The notes beneath the pieces are model-generated. The model ran no database searches and was not told the origin of the DNA. It was given only the letters and a program-made list of their open reading frames with translations. Shown piece after piece: positions 1 to 8,465 of a stretch of 64,000 nucleotides of DNA. This DNA is from Paraburkholderia acidicola (GTDB taxonomy: Bacteria; Pseudomonadota; Gammaproteobacteria; Burkholderiales; Burkholderiaceae), in the NCBI RefSeq assembly GCF_002362315.1, contig NZ_MTZV01000002.1:682001-746000 (forward strand). Reading direction: 5' to 3'. A program made the translations under genes and the position numbers. Positions within the stretch are counted from its first letter, which is position 1; each line of letters starts with the position of its first letter.

Positions 1-84
1 GGGAGCGGGCGCATGCGGCCCGCACTGCGAAGATCGCCGCGTAATCCGCGCGGTTGATTCGCGGAGCGCGGCTAGCGGTTACAG

Positions 85-104
85 CCGGACCGTGACCGGT
101 CCGG
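85..104. terminator. Hairpin downstream of the DUF4136 gene
   Basis: A perfect inverted repeat with 8-bp arms (CCGGACCG / CGGTCCGG) and a 4-nt loop lies just beyond the stop codon of the minus-strand lipoprotein gene. There is no T-run, so factor-independent termination is uncertain. Positions 1-84 hold no gene I can support. Confidence 0.4.
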
Positions 105-121
105 TTGCGGTCACCGCATCG

Positions 122-865
122 TTATTGCACTGTCTGCGCAGAGCCGATCGGCGCTACCGCCGGCGCCGGGACAGGAGCCTTGGCCGGCGGAACACCGGGC
201 ACGGCAGACCCAGGCACCTCGTTCGACGCCCCACCGTTCTTGTCGAGCGGAATCCGTACCGTACGCACGGTGCCGTTGTTGAGCGGGAACCCATCGAGCG
301 CGCTACGCGCCAGGTAAGGCATCGCGTGGACCAGCGAGGGCTCGTCGGTGGCGGTGCGGGCCGTCACGTTGTAGACCTCCTTGCCGGTCGCGCGCTCGGT
401 GAAGCGGATGCCAAGCGTATGCACGGACACCGGATAATTCTGGTTCACATACCCGGCCGGGAACGCACCATACGCGCCGTACGGCCCCCACGGGTCGAAC
501 GGACGCCCCCAGTAACCGGGGAACGGACCTGGCCACGGGTTGGCATAGACCGGCTCTGAGACCGTCACCGTCCCCGCCCGCGTCGAATACGTCAGCCCGA
601 CCAGATAGCGCGCTTCGGCCGCGTTAACGCGGCGGAATGCGTGGGTGGCGAGTTCGTCGGCAACAAGCTGTTCGTAAGTTGCCTGTTCAAGATTGTTCTG
701 CTGCGTGGCAGTGCGCGTGAACGCGTAAGTCCGCGTGGCGTCGCTGCCGCTCCAGTCGGAAAACGCCGTGACGCGGCTCGTCACGTAGGTCGTGCAGCCG
801 GAAAGCATCACGGTCAGCGCCGCCAGCAACAGCGTTGCGCGCCGGGTCCATCGGTCCAGTTTCAT
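122..865 (-). CDS. DUF4136-family outer-envelope lipoprotein
   Basis: A 247-residue predicted lipoprotein. The start is set at the ATG at 865, which has a GAGG-type ribosome site a few bases upstream and gives a basic N-terminus, a hydrophobic stretch (about residues 9-20) and a lipobox ending LSGC. The mature part fits the DUF4136 pattern: a short beta-rich domain with a YAF element near the front, a later GIRFTERATGKEVYN-like strand and a final segment about averaging or ranking of small strands. A Gly/Pro/Tyr-rich insertion lies near the middle (WPGPFPGYWG). The function of DUF4136 proteins is not established; most are envelope lipoproteins. It is transcribed divergently from pepN. Family call is from recalled resemblance, so moderate to good confidence. 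Confidence 0.75.
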   Translation of the reverse strand: MKLDRWTRRATLLLAALTVMLSGCTTYVTSRVTAFSDWSGSDATRTYAFTRTATQQNNLEQATYEQLVADELATHAFRRVNAAEARYLVGLTYSTRAGTVTVSEPVYANPWPGPFPGYWGRPFDPWGPYGAYGAFPAGYVNQNYPVSVHTLGIRFTERATGKEVYNVTARTATDEPSLVHAMPYLARSALDGFPLNNGTVRTVRIPLDKNGGASNEVPGSAVPGVPPAKAPVPAPAVAPIGSAQTVQ

Positions 866-1051
866 GGTCGTCCTCGTCTTGCCTGTCATGGGTGTGCACA
901 ATGTGCAGCGGCCCGATAATACGCTGACCGGTCGAGTCGGTAAAAAGTTCGCCCGGCAGGGGGCACCGAGCCTTTGTACAATAGCGGTCTATGCTCGCCT
1001 CGCACACCCGCGCCGGCCGGCTCCCTGAAAATCCCCTTATCCGTGGACATC

Positions 1052-3742
1052 ATGGCAGATACCGCAACGCCCACCGTGATCCGGCGCGCCGACTACGCAC
1101 CGCCGGCTTTCCTGATCGACACCGTCGCGCTGGAATTCGATCTCGTCCCCGAACGCACTGTCGTCAGGAATACGATGCGCGTGCGGCGCAATCCGGACGC
1201 GGCCCACGCAGCGCACTTCGAACTGATGGGCGAGCAGCTCGAGTTTGTCAGCGCGAGCATCGACGGGACGCCGCACAGTGCCGTGCGCACGCACGAGCAT
1301 GGCCTCAGCGTCGACAACGTGCCGGACGCGTTCGAACTGACGCTCGTGAATCTCTGCAACCCGGCAGAAAACACGACGCTGTCGGGGCTCTACGTATCGA
1401 GCGACAACTTCTTCACGCAGTGCGAGGCCGAGGGCTTTCGCCGCATCACGTACTTCCTCGATCGTCCCGATGTGATGGCGACCTACACGGTCACGCTGCG
1501 TGCGGACAAGGCCGCGTACCCGGTGCTGCTGTCCAACGGCAACCTGCTCGACGAAGGCGACCTGCCGGACGGCCGTCACTTTGCCCGCTGGGAAGACCCG
1601 TTCAGAAAGCCGAGCTACCTGTTCGCGCTGGTCGCGGGCAAGCTCGTCAAGCTCGAAGAACGTGTGCGCAGCGGCTCGGGCAAAGAGAAGCTGCTGCAGG
1701 TGTGGGTCGAACCGCACGATCTCGACAAAACGCGTCACGCGATGGACTCGCTGATCAATTCGATTCGCTGGGATGAAGAGCGCTTTGGGCTGGAACTCGA
1801 TCTGGACCGCTTCATGATCGTCGCAGTCGGCGACTTCAACATGGGCGCGATGGAGAACAAAGGGCTCAACATCTTCAACACGAAGTACGTGCTGGCGAAC
1901 CCCGAGACTGCCACCGACACCGACTTCGCGAACATCGAAGCCGTGGTCGGCCACGAGTACTTCCATAACTGGACCGGCAACCGCGTCACCTGCCGCGACT
2001 GGTTCCAGTTGAGCCTGAAGGAAGGGCTGACGGTGTTTCGCGACCAGGAGTTCTCCGCCGACATGGCAGGCGGCGCCACGGACGAAGCCGCACGCGCAAC
2101 CAAGCGCATCGAAGACGTCCGCGTCCTGCGCCAGATGCAGTTCGCCGAAGACGCAGGCCCGATGGCGCACCCGGTCCGTCCGGAAAGTTACGTCGAAATC
2201 AACAACTTCTACACGATGACCGTCTACGAGAAAGGCTCGGAAGTCGTGCGGATGTACCAGACGCTGTTTGGCCGCGACGGTTTTCGCCGCGGCATGGACC
2301 TGTACTTCAAGCGGCACGACGGCCAGGCCGTGACCTGCGACGACTTCCGTCATGCGCTCGCCGATGCGAACGGCCGCGACCTCGCGCAGTTCGAGCGCTG
2401 GTACAGCCAGGCCGGTACGCCGCGCGTCACGGTCAGCACGCACTACGACGCGGCGCAGCACCGCTATCGCGTCACGCTGTCGCAGGGCTACGGCGATGCC
2501 GCACCGGCCGCGCGCGACACGCAAAAAGGCCCGCTGCTGATTCCGTTTGCGCTCGGGCTGATCGGTGCGAACGGCGCGGACCTGCCGCTGCGTCTCGAAG
2601 GCGAGGCTGCGGCGCACGGTACGACGCGCGTACTCGAATTCACGCAGACCGAGCAGACCTTCACGTTCGTCGACGTCGCTGAGAAACCGCTGCCGTCGCT
2701 GCTGCGCAATTTCTCGGCGCCGGTGATCGTCGAGTACGACTATTCCGCCGAAGAGCTTGCGTTCCTGCTCGCCCACGACAGCGATCCGTTCAATCGCTGG
2801 GAAGCGGGCCAGCGGCTTGCGACGCGCGAACTGCTCGGTCTTGCCGCACGCGCGGCAACCGGTGCGTCGTTGCAACTCGACGACTCGGTCGTCGACGCGT
2901 TCGCGCGGGTACTGACCGACGAAACGTTGTCGCCTTCGTTCCGCGAACTCGCGCTGATGCTGCCGTCGGAAACCTATCTCGCGGAACAGATGCCCGAGTC
3001 GAATCCGGCCGCTGTGCATACTGCGCGGCAGTTCGTGCGCCGCCGTCTCGCCGAAGCGCTGAAGAACGACTGGCTCGCGATCTACGAACGCCATCAAACG
3101 CCTGGCGACTACGAAGCAACGCCCGAAGCAGGCGGTCATCGCGCGCTGAAGAACCTCGCGCTCGCCTACCTCGCCGAACTCGCCGACCCTGCCGACGTGG
3201 TCCGGCTCGCCGGCGCGCAATACGACGCGGCGAACAACATGACCGACCGCTCCGCCGCGCTGTCCGCATTGCTCACCGCAGCAGCGGCAAGCGACGGTCG
3301 CCGTGCGCAGGAAGCGCTCGAAGACTTCTACCGCCGCTTCGAAAAAGAACCGCTCGTCATCGACAAGTGGTTTGCGCTGCAGGCCACGCAACGCGGCTCC
3401 GCACAGCGTCCGGTGATCGATATCGTGCGTGCACTGATGTCACATCCGGCGTTTAATCTGAAGAACCCGAATCGCGCTCGTTCGCTGATCTTCAGTTTCT
3501 GCGCCGCGAACCCCGCGCAGTTCCACGCGGAAGACGGCTCGGGTTACGCGTTCTGGGCCGATCAGGTGATCGCGCTCGATGCACTGAACCCGCAGGTCGC
3601 CGCGCGGCTCGCGCGTTCGCTCGAACTGTGGCGCCGGTTCACGCCGGCGCTGCGCGAGAAGATGCGTAGTGCGCTCGAAAAGGTTGCCGCGCAGGTGAAG
3701 TCGCGTGACGTGCGGGAGATTGTCGAGAAGGCGCTGGGCTAG
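1052..3742 (+). CDS. pepN: Aminopeptidase N (M1 family)
   Basis: An 896-residue cytosolic zinc aminopeptidase that removes N-terminal residues from peptides in protein turnover. The exopeptidase motif GAMEN is at about residues 265-269. The zinc motif HEYFH is at 301-305 with the third ligand Glu at about 324 in a KEGLT context, matching the spacing of E. coli PepN. Length fits the bacterial PepN subfamily (about 870-900). An in-frame upstream start exists, but the ATG at 1052 begins the usual PepN N-terminus (MADT...RRADY) and avoids an unlikely leader. It is divergent from the DUF4136 gene and is followed by a good terminator, so it is probably monocistronic. Confidence 0.97.
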   Translation: MADTATPTVIRRADYAPPAFLIDTVALEFDLVPERTVVRNTMRVRRNPDAAHAAHFELMGEQLEFVSASIDGTPHSAVRTHEHGLSVDNVPDAFELTLVNLCNPAENTTLSGLYVSSDNFFTQCEAEGFRRITYFLDRPDVMATYTVTLRADKAAYPVLLSNGNLLDEGDLPDGRHFARWEDPFRKPSYLFALVAGKLVKLEERVRSGSGKEKLLQVWVEPHDLDKTRHAMDSLINSIRWDEERFGLELDLDRFMIVAVGDFNMGAMENKGLNIFNTKYVLANPETATDTDFANIEAVVGHEYFHNWTGNRVTCRDWFQLSLKEGLTVFRDQEFSADMAGGATDEAARATKRIEDVRVLRQMQFAEDAGPMAHPVRPESYVEINNFYTMTVYEKGSEVVRMYQTLFGRDGFRRGMDLYFKRHDGQAVTCDDFRHALADANGRDLAQFERWYSQAGTPRVTVSTHYDAAQHRYRVTLSQGYGDAAPAARDTQKGPLLIPFALGLIGANGADLPLRLEGEAAAHGTTRVLEFTQTEQTFTFVDVAEKPLPSLLRNFSAPVIVEYDYSAEELAFLLAHDSDPFNRWEAGQRLATRELLGLAARAATGASLQLDDSVVDAFARVLTDETLSPSFRELALMLPSETYLAEQMPESNPAAVHTARQFVRRRLAEALKNDWLAIYERHQTPGDYEATPEAGGHRALKNLALAYLAELADPADVVRLAGAQYDAANNMTDRSAALSALLTAAAASDGRRAQEALEDFYRRFEKEPLVIDKWFALQATQRGSAQRPVIDIVRALMSHPAFNLKNPNRARSLIFSFCAANPAQFHAEDGSGYAFWADQVIALDALNPQVAARLARSLELWRRFTPALREKMRSALEKVAAQVKSRDVREIVEKALG

Positions 3743-3804
3743 CAGGTTCCGACGGTGTCGCTGGCCGGCTCGCCGCCGGCCCGCTCACCCTCCGCCGATC
3801 GGGC

Positions 3805-3833
3805 AAAAAGCCGGCACCTGTGGCCGGCTTTTT
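3805..3833 (+). terminator. Rho-independent terminator of pepN
   Basis: AAAAAGCCGGC pairs with GCCGGCTTTTT across a 7-nt loop about 60 bp after the pepN stop. The A-run/T-run symmetry makes it potentially bidirectional. Confidence 0.85.
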
Positions 3834-3937
3834 GCTGCGTGAAGTGAAAACAGTTGCCCGCACCCGACGTAAAACACGGGCCGCCCGATCCGAGCGGGTA
3901 AAATCGAGGGATTCCTCAGTCTTTCCGGAGCACTGCA

Positions 3938-4954
3938 ATGGCTTTATTGCGACGTACCACTCTCACCAAGTATCTGATCGAGCAGCAGCGCGAGAACAAC
4001 AACCTGCCCGCCGATCTGCGTCTCCTGATCGAAGTCGTGGCGCGCGCGTGCAAGGCGATCAGCTATCACGTCAGCAAGGGTGCGCTCGGCGATGCGCTCG
4101 GCACCGCGGGCAGCGAGAACGTCCAGGGCGAAGTGCAGAAGAAGCTCGACATCCTGTCGAACGAAATCCTGCTCGAAGCAAACGAATGGGGTGGCAACCT
4201 GGCCGGCATGGCATCGGAAGAAATGGAACAGTTCTTCCCGATCCCAGCGAACTATCCGAAGGGCGAATACCTGCTCGTGTTCGATCCGCTCGATGGCTCG
4301 TCGAACATCGACGTCAACGTATCGATCGGCACGATCTTCTCGGTGCTGCGCTGCCCGGATGGCCAGCAGCCCACCGAACAGTCGTTCCTGCAACCGGGCA
4401 CCCAGCAGGTCGCGGCCGGTTATGCGGTGTACGGCCCGCAAACCGTACTCGTGCTGACCACCGGCAATGGCGTGAACTGCTTCACGCTCGATCGCGAACT
4501 CGGGTCGTGGGTGCTCACGCAGAGCGAGATGCGCATTCCGGTCGAGACGCGCGAATTCGCGATCAATGCATCGAACGAACGCCACTGGTACCCGCCCGTC
4601 CAGCAGTACGTCGGCGAACTGAAGGCCGGCACCGACGGCGCGCGCCAGGCGGACTTCAATATGCGCTGGATTGCATCGATGGTGGCCGACGTGCACCGCA
4701 TCCTGAATCGCGGCGGCATCTTCATGTACCCCGCCGACAGCCGCACCCCCGACAAGCCCGGCAAGCTGCGCCTGATGTACGAAGCGAACCCGATGGCGTT
4801 TATCGTCGAGCAGGCGGGCGGCGCCGCGACCAACGGCCACAAGCGGATTCTCGATATCCAGCCGAAGAGCCTGCACGAACGCGTTGCCGTGTTTCTCGGC
4901 TCGAAGAACGAGGTCGACCGCGTCACACGCTACCATCACGAGGCAAAAAGTTGA
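3938..4954 (+). CDS. fbp: Fructose-1,6-bisphosphatase class 1
   Basis: A 338-residue class 1 FBPase that hydrolyses fructose 1,6-bisphosphate to fructose 6-phosphate in gluconeogenesis. The metal/phosphate-binding motif [11 protein letters not shown] lies at about residues 114-124. The substrate-binding C-terminal half has the expected conserved blocks ([17 protein letters not shown]). The ATG at 3938 follows a GGAG site at good spacing and opens with the usual hydrophilic helix ([11 protein letters not shown]). Length is normal for the family. The pepN terminator separates it from pepN, and it stands alone before the tRNA-Thr gene. Confidence 0.97.
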   Translation: MALLRRTTLTKYLIEQQRENNNLPADLRLLIEVVARACKAISYHVSKGALGDALGTAGSENVQGEVQKKLDILSNEILLEANEWGGNLAGMASEEMEQFFPIPANYPKGEYLLVFDPLDGSSNIDVNVSIGTIFSVLRCPDGQQPTEQSFLQPGTQQVAAGYAVYGPQTVLVLTTGNGVNCFTLDRELGSWVLTQSEMRIPVETREFAINASNERHWYPPVQQYVGELKAGTDGARQADFNMRWIASMVADVHRILNRGGIFMYPADSRTPDKPGKLRLMYEANPMAFIVEQAGGAATNGHKRILDIQPKSLHERVAVFLGSKNEVDRVTRYHHEAKS

Positions 4955-4964
4955 TCGGTGGGGC

Positions 4965-4994
4965 TTGCCAAGGGATAGAAAATATCCCTATAAT
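4965..4994 (+). promoter_or_regulatory. Sigma-70-type promoter for tRNA-Thr
   Basis: TTGCCA and a perfect TATAAT are separated by 18 bp, with the -10 box ending 14 bp before the mature tRNA start. The spacer carries an inverted repeat GGGATA / TATCCC. Confidence 0.75.
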
Positions 4995-5008
4995 CGCGGT
5001 TCTCTGAT

Positions 5009-5084
5009 GCCGGAATAGCTCAGACGGTAGAGCAGCGCATTCGTAATGCGAAGGTCGGGGGTTCGATTCCTCTTTCCGGCACCA
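5009..5084 (+). tRNA. tRNA-Thr(CGT)
   Basis: A 76-nt cloverleaf with acceptor stem GCCGGAA / TTCCGGC, discriminator A and encoded CCA. The anticodon loop TTCGTAA gives anticodon CGT (5042-5044), and the T-arm GGTTCGATTCC is standard. The anticodon arm closely resembles E. coli thrW, a known integration hot spot in enterics. Here a small foreign-looking cassette follows about 85 bp downstream. Confidence 0.97.
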
Positions 5085-5101
5085 ACCAGTTTCAGGCACC
5101 T

Positions 5102-5128
5102 AGCCCAGTCATTGCGACTGGGCTTTTT
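5102..5128 (+). terminator. Terminator of tRNA-Thr
   Basis: AGCCCAGTC and GACTGGGCT form a 9-bp stem with a 5-nt loop followed by a T-rich tract. Confidence 0.85.
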
Positions 5129-5168
5129 GCTTTTTTGCTTCTGGTGTTGCGACTGACACTACCCGTTC

Positions 5169-5207
5169 GGCCCCGAACTCAGGTCAGCCGCATCGAACGC
5201 CGAGCGC
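5169..5207 (+). repeat. Left copy of a 39-nt direct repeat (lysR 3'-end remnant)
   Basis: These 39 nt repeat 7436-7474 in the same orientation with one mismatch. The right copy is the 3' end of the intact lysR gene, so the left copy looks like a stranded duplicate. Together they bound a cassette of about 2.2 kb. Confidence 0.8.
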
Positions 5208-5689
5208 GGTGATCGCACGGACGTCTGTTCGTCAATACGTGGGCAAGCACGCGGACGACTCGCTGCACCCCAGGAAACTCGGCCAGCCCTCCCCCGCGAC
5301 CATCAACCCAAAGGGCGCCGTGTGCGGGGGTTTTTTCGCCTGCCAACCTTGAGCGGTGCGATCTCACGAAAAAAGCCAAAAAGAAGCCTGTGCCGCAGGC
5401 GTCACTATTGATGCCGTTGTCGGCTTCACCTCAGGATCACGCAACGCCGCTTCGAACGCTTCGCGCGGAATGCTCGCAAGCTACTGCCCAAAAGAGCCGA
5501 CCAATGAACGTCGGTTTTCCTGTTGGCGGCGATCCCATAAACATAGGCATCTTGCAATCTGCTAGGTTTACCCCGCACCGGGAATGGCCGCTCGATGTTC
5601 GATGTGGCCAACCTTATATGTGTGCGTACGCCGCAAACGAACGTCGCGATGCGTGATGAAAACGAGGCCAAAAACAACGAGTAAGTTAC
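5208..5689. other. Non-coding left part of the cassette
   Basis: About 480 bp with no intact gene. It holds a hairpin-plus-T-run element (CCCCCGC at 5291-5297 pairing with GCGGGGG at 5324-5330, followed by six T) that could terminate plus-strand transcription despite its 26-nt loop, and a short decayed minus-strand reading frame described separately. The last 130 bp presumably hold the promoter of the next gene; no clear consensus is visible. Confidence 0.5.
5364..5480 (-). pseudogene. Decayed gene fragment, possibly phage/element derived
   Basis: On the minus strand, directly after an in-frame TAG, 38 sense codons read smoothly with an acidic amphipathic segment (IPREAFEAALRDPE) followed by a Thr/Ala-rich tail. 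I recall similar wording in DNA-binding or ParB-like proteins of phages and integrative elements, but I cannot verify this. No start codon or intact upstream frame is present, so it is annotated as a remnant. Confidence 0.25.
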
Positions 5690-6697
5690 ATGCAGAAGTG
5701 CGATAACCCAAAATGCCCAATCTGTTACCCCAACTGGAAAGAGGAAGAGGCCACCGCAAAGAAACGGGCTGAAGACGACAATCAGGACTGTATCGACTGC
5801 TGGCGCTTCTTTCAGAAGCAGGCCGAGACCATCGTAGCCGTTGGCGATCCAGTTGAGCGTAACCGGCGTATCAACGCGGCCTATGCACAAATGTGGCTGG
5901 ACGACCACAGGTTCCAGTGGGCGGGGCTTGCCGCATTTGCATCTAAACAGGTTGGCTGCGGCCTGCTTAACGCCGCAGAATTGATTAGCAAGTCGAACCG
6001 CGAACGCAACGCCTACCAGCAATGGCACCAAACCAGTTCGCCGCTTGAACGCCTGTCGCCCTACACATCGCCGCGCATGTCTGTACCGAACCAGGCATCA
6101 GGCGAAGGTGCACGCAAGGTGTACGAGATGCTGGCGAAGGGCAACATCTCGTTGTTTCTCGACGTGTGGCCATTGCACCAGTTTTATAAGAAATTTGGTT
6201 TGCAGAGGTTTGAACGCTGTCTACCCGAACGAGCGCTATTGAGTGAGAACGTCGTCTGGCCAATTGCGGATTCCGTGAGGTTTGGCGTCCCCACTCCGGA
6301 AATTCAGAGAGGATTCAAGGCGATTGATGCCGGGAATATTGCAAGCGGTGTTGAGCAACTGGCTCGCCATGAACAACTCAATATTCTGCAACCGGCCATG
6401 TACAACGATCCGGCATTCGCGCTGCTGGTGCGCGCCAATCAGTTCGCGTGGGCGCTGCATATCCCGACTGGATCGGCACGGGAAATCCAGTTGGCACTCG
6501 TCAATCAATGCACAGTCACAGGTGCCAACGCGAAAAGCGAGATTTTCAGCAAACAACCCCTGGCCAATCTTGCCGACCCCAACCAACGAATGGCGTTCGT
6601 GCAACGCGCGGCAGAACGGTTCGATGATCTGCTGCGCGACCCTATAGAGAAGTACATGGTCGAAAATTCGATTTTTCTGATTGCGCATCCGAGGTAG
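5690..6697 (+). CDS. Unrecognised 335-aa protein (possible DUF2515-like; candidate effector)
   Basis: I do not firmly recognise this gene. The 335-residue product has no signal peptide or membrane segment. It opens with a Cys cluster (C4, C9, C12) and a further CIDC pair near residue 36, suggesting a small metal-binding or disulfide element. A central block (WAGLAAFASKQVGCGL, about residues 77-92) is faintly like the WALLAH...SRNGGW block of DUF2515/YppC proteins; this is a weak, recalled similarity. The stop is 2 nt before the start of the next gene, so the two are co-transcribed. Lack of a secretion signal, paired with a membrane-anchored partner and a location inside a repeat-bounded cassette, resembles effector-immunity organisation, but no toxin motif is visible. 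Confidence 0.7.
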   Translation: MQKCDNPKCPICYPNWKEEEATAKKRAEDDNQDCIDCWRFFQKQAETIVAVGDPVERNRRINAAYAQMWLDDHRFQWAGLAAFASKQVGCGLLNAAELISKSNRERNAYQQWHQTSSPLERLSPYTSPRMSVPNQASGEGARKVYEMLAKGNISLFLDVWPLHQFYKKFGLQRFERCLPERALLSENVVWPIADSVRFGVPTPEIQRGFKAIDAGNIASGVEQLARHEQLNILQPAMYNDPAFALLVRANQFAWALHIPTGSAREIQLALVNQCTVTGANAKSEIFSKQPLANLADPNQRMAFVQRAAERFDDLLRDPIEKYMVENSIFLIAHPR

Positions 6698-6699
6698 CC

Positions 6700-7326
6700 A
6701 TGCCGAGTCAAAGTATCAGAAGGTTTGCGTACCTTGCGTACGTGTTGGTTGGCTGCGCGATCGCATGGGGTATTTACGCTACGACAAGGCCCGCTGATGA
6801 AGTTGCGCTGACCCTTGACGAACCCTACGAACAGGTGCGCCAGCAATCCCGTTCGACCTTGCCCGCTGCAGACCCTGAAATGTTTTGGGGAGGCTTCGTA
6901 ACTCGTCCAGCCAGATTGCGTTTCACAGACCCCAGGTACGGCTTCGTCACACCCTCGGCGAAATTCCTGTATGTCGGGACGAATAAGTACGGAAAGGTCG
7001 AATCGATAACGTTGTCGCCGCAGATTGAAACCTTGTCGCTCGACGACACGATGGCGGTCCTCACTGACTTGCAAAATCAACTCCGGCGAGGAGGCTGGCG
7101 ACTGATCCGTGTGGCCAGTAATCCAGCGATCACAGACACGCCCGCCATGCGAGCTAGCATCCGGTCGCGTACCGATCCAATAACCTATTGGTTAGCCGAC
7201 AACAAATATCAAATCATTCTCGACGTTCGCCGCTTCATCAACGAGAGCCGCTCAAACGACGAGCGCTATCTGATTACGCTACGATTAAGCGGGCCGCCTT
7301 TAATGACAGACAGTCCTGGTAGCTGA
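6700..7326 (+). CDS. Membrane-anchored periplasmic protein, possible immunity partner
   Basis: A 208-residue protein with a single hydrophobic N-terminal segment (about residues 9-26) after a short basic start, predicting an inner-membrane anchor with the rest in the periplasm. The body has a beta-rich look (YGFVTPSAKFLYVGTNKYGKV) followed by a helical stretch (DDTMAVLTDLQNQLRRGGW). I do not recognise a named family with confidence. The start codon lies 2 nt after the stop of the upstream gene, which argues for translational coupling. The topology and pairing would suit an immunity protein protecting the periplasmic side, which is inference only. Both genes are less GC-rich in feel than pepN/fbp. 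Confidence 0.7.
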   Translation: MPSQSIRRFAYLAYVLVGCAIAWGIYATTRPADEVALTLDEPYEQVRQQSRSTLPAADPEMFWGGFVTRPARLRFTDPRYGFVTPSAKFLYVGTNKYGKVESITLSPQIETLSLDDTMAVLTDLQNQLRRGGWRLIRVASNPAITDTPAMRASIRSRTDPITYWLADNKYQIILDVRRFINESRSNDERYLITLRLSGPPLMTDSPGS

Positions 7327-7422
7327 TCGGTACGGCGACAGGCCTCTTCAACCTTGGTTGCGAGCCCGCCATGTTCGCTGGCCTAGTCGCGGACACTGGA
7401 ACGTCGTTCGGTACTCGCATGT

Positions 7423-8376
7423 TCACGTACTACCCGGCCCCGAACCCAGGTCAGCCGCATCGAACGCCGAGCGCAACCAGCTCTCAAAGGCCATCGCCGC
7501 CTGCGAGCCAATGTTGTGATCCCGCGATCGCACGAGATAGTAAGACGTCACTTCGACACTGAACTGCGCACCATCGAAAGGCGCAATCAGCCGCCCCTCG
7601 CGCAATTCTTCCGCAGCCAGAAGCTCGCTTTCCAGCACCACGCCAAGACCATCAGCGGCTGCATCGATCGCCATCACCGAGCGATCAAGCCATAGCTCGT
7701 TATCGAGCCGCACCTCCGGACACCCTACCCGCCGCAAATACTCCGGCCACGTCAGCGCGTTCGATGAATGGATCAACGTCGCACGCGCCAGATCCTGCGG
7801 CACACGCAACGCGAGTTCCTTTGCAAGCACAGGGCTACACAAAGGCCGCAACCGCTCGATCAACAACGGCTCGATATCGAACTTCGACGTATGCGGTTGA
7901 CCATAGACGATCGCGATATCGAATCGCGTCGCCTCCAGATCGTCATGCCCGGAAAGCGTGGACAGACGAATCCTCACATCCGGATTGCTACGCAGGAATT
8001 CGGGCAATCGCGGCTGCAGCCACTTGGCCGCGAAACTCGGACTGGACGCCACCACCAGATAGCCGCGCTGCGACTGTGGTGCGACCAGATTCGTCGCTTC
8101 GGTAATCACGCCGAATGCGCGCTCGATCTCGCGTGCATAGGCGCGTCCCGCCGCCGTGAGCACAGCCCGCCCCGGAAGCCGTTGAAACAGCGGCACGCCC
8201 AGAAAATCCTCGAGCTGCTGAATCTGATGACTGACCGCTGACGGCGTCACCGCAAGCTCTTCCGCACCCAGCGCAAAGCTACCGCGCCGCGACGCCGCCT
8301 CGAATGCGAGGAGCGCCTTGAGCGGCGGCAACCGGGATTTCAAGCGGGATTTCGACGAATCTCGAGTTGAGCTCAT
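7423..8376 (-). CDS. dgdR: LysR-type regulator, DgdR/GcvA-like
   Basis: A 317-residue LysR-family activator/repressor. The N-terminal winged helix-turn-helix (about residues 15-75) has the pattern LLAFEAASRRGSFALGAEEL...VTPSAVSHQI, of the GcvA-like subgroup; an effector-binding domain follows. It is divergent from the dialkylglycine-decarboxylase-like gene, with starts about 90 bp apart. In Burkholderia cepacia, dgdA is likewise divergent from and repressed by the LysR protein DgdR; that is established knowledge, and assigning the same role here is inference from context. The 3' end carries the right copy of the 39-nt repeat, so the cassette ended exactly against this gene without breaking it. 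Confidence 0.85.
   Translation of the reverse strand: MSSTRDSSKSRLKSRLPPLKALLAFEAASRRGSFALGAEELAVTPSAVSHQIQQLEDFLGVPLFQRLPGRAVLTAAGRAYAREIERAFGVITEATNLVAPQSQRGYLVVASSPSFAAKWLQPRLPEFLRSNPDVRIRLSTLSGHDDLEATRFDIAIVYGQPHTSKFDIEPLLIERLRPLCSPVLAKELALRVPQDLARATLIHSSNALTWPEYLRRVGCPEVRLDNELWLDRSVMAIDAAADGLGVVLESELLAAEELREGRLIAPFDGAQFSVEVTSYYLVRSRDHNIGSQAAMAFESWLRSAFDAADLGSGPGST
7436..7474 (+). repeat. Right copy of the 39-nt direct repeat (inside lysR 3' end)
   Basis: Matches 5169-5207 with one substitution, same orientation. It lies within the last codons of the minus-strand lysR gene. Confidence 0.8.
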
Positions 8377-8465
8377 TTGATGGGGTGCTGAGTTTTATGC
8401 GTTGGCGCCGCCATTCTCGCCTGCCTAAGATGTTTTCTCACGGAAACCACCCCATGGAGCGAACG

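Noticed and set aside
1037..3391. Long open frame (784 codons) antisense to pepN
   Set aside because: High-GC antisense shadow: low-complexity Arg/Val-rich translation, no ribosome site, and complete overlap with a well-supported pepN.
5009..5084. tRNA-Thr as the exact attachment site of the adjacent cassette
   Set aside because: I could not find a repeated tRNA 3' end near 7.3-7.5 kb; the duplicated sequence is the lysR end instead.
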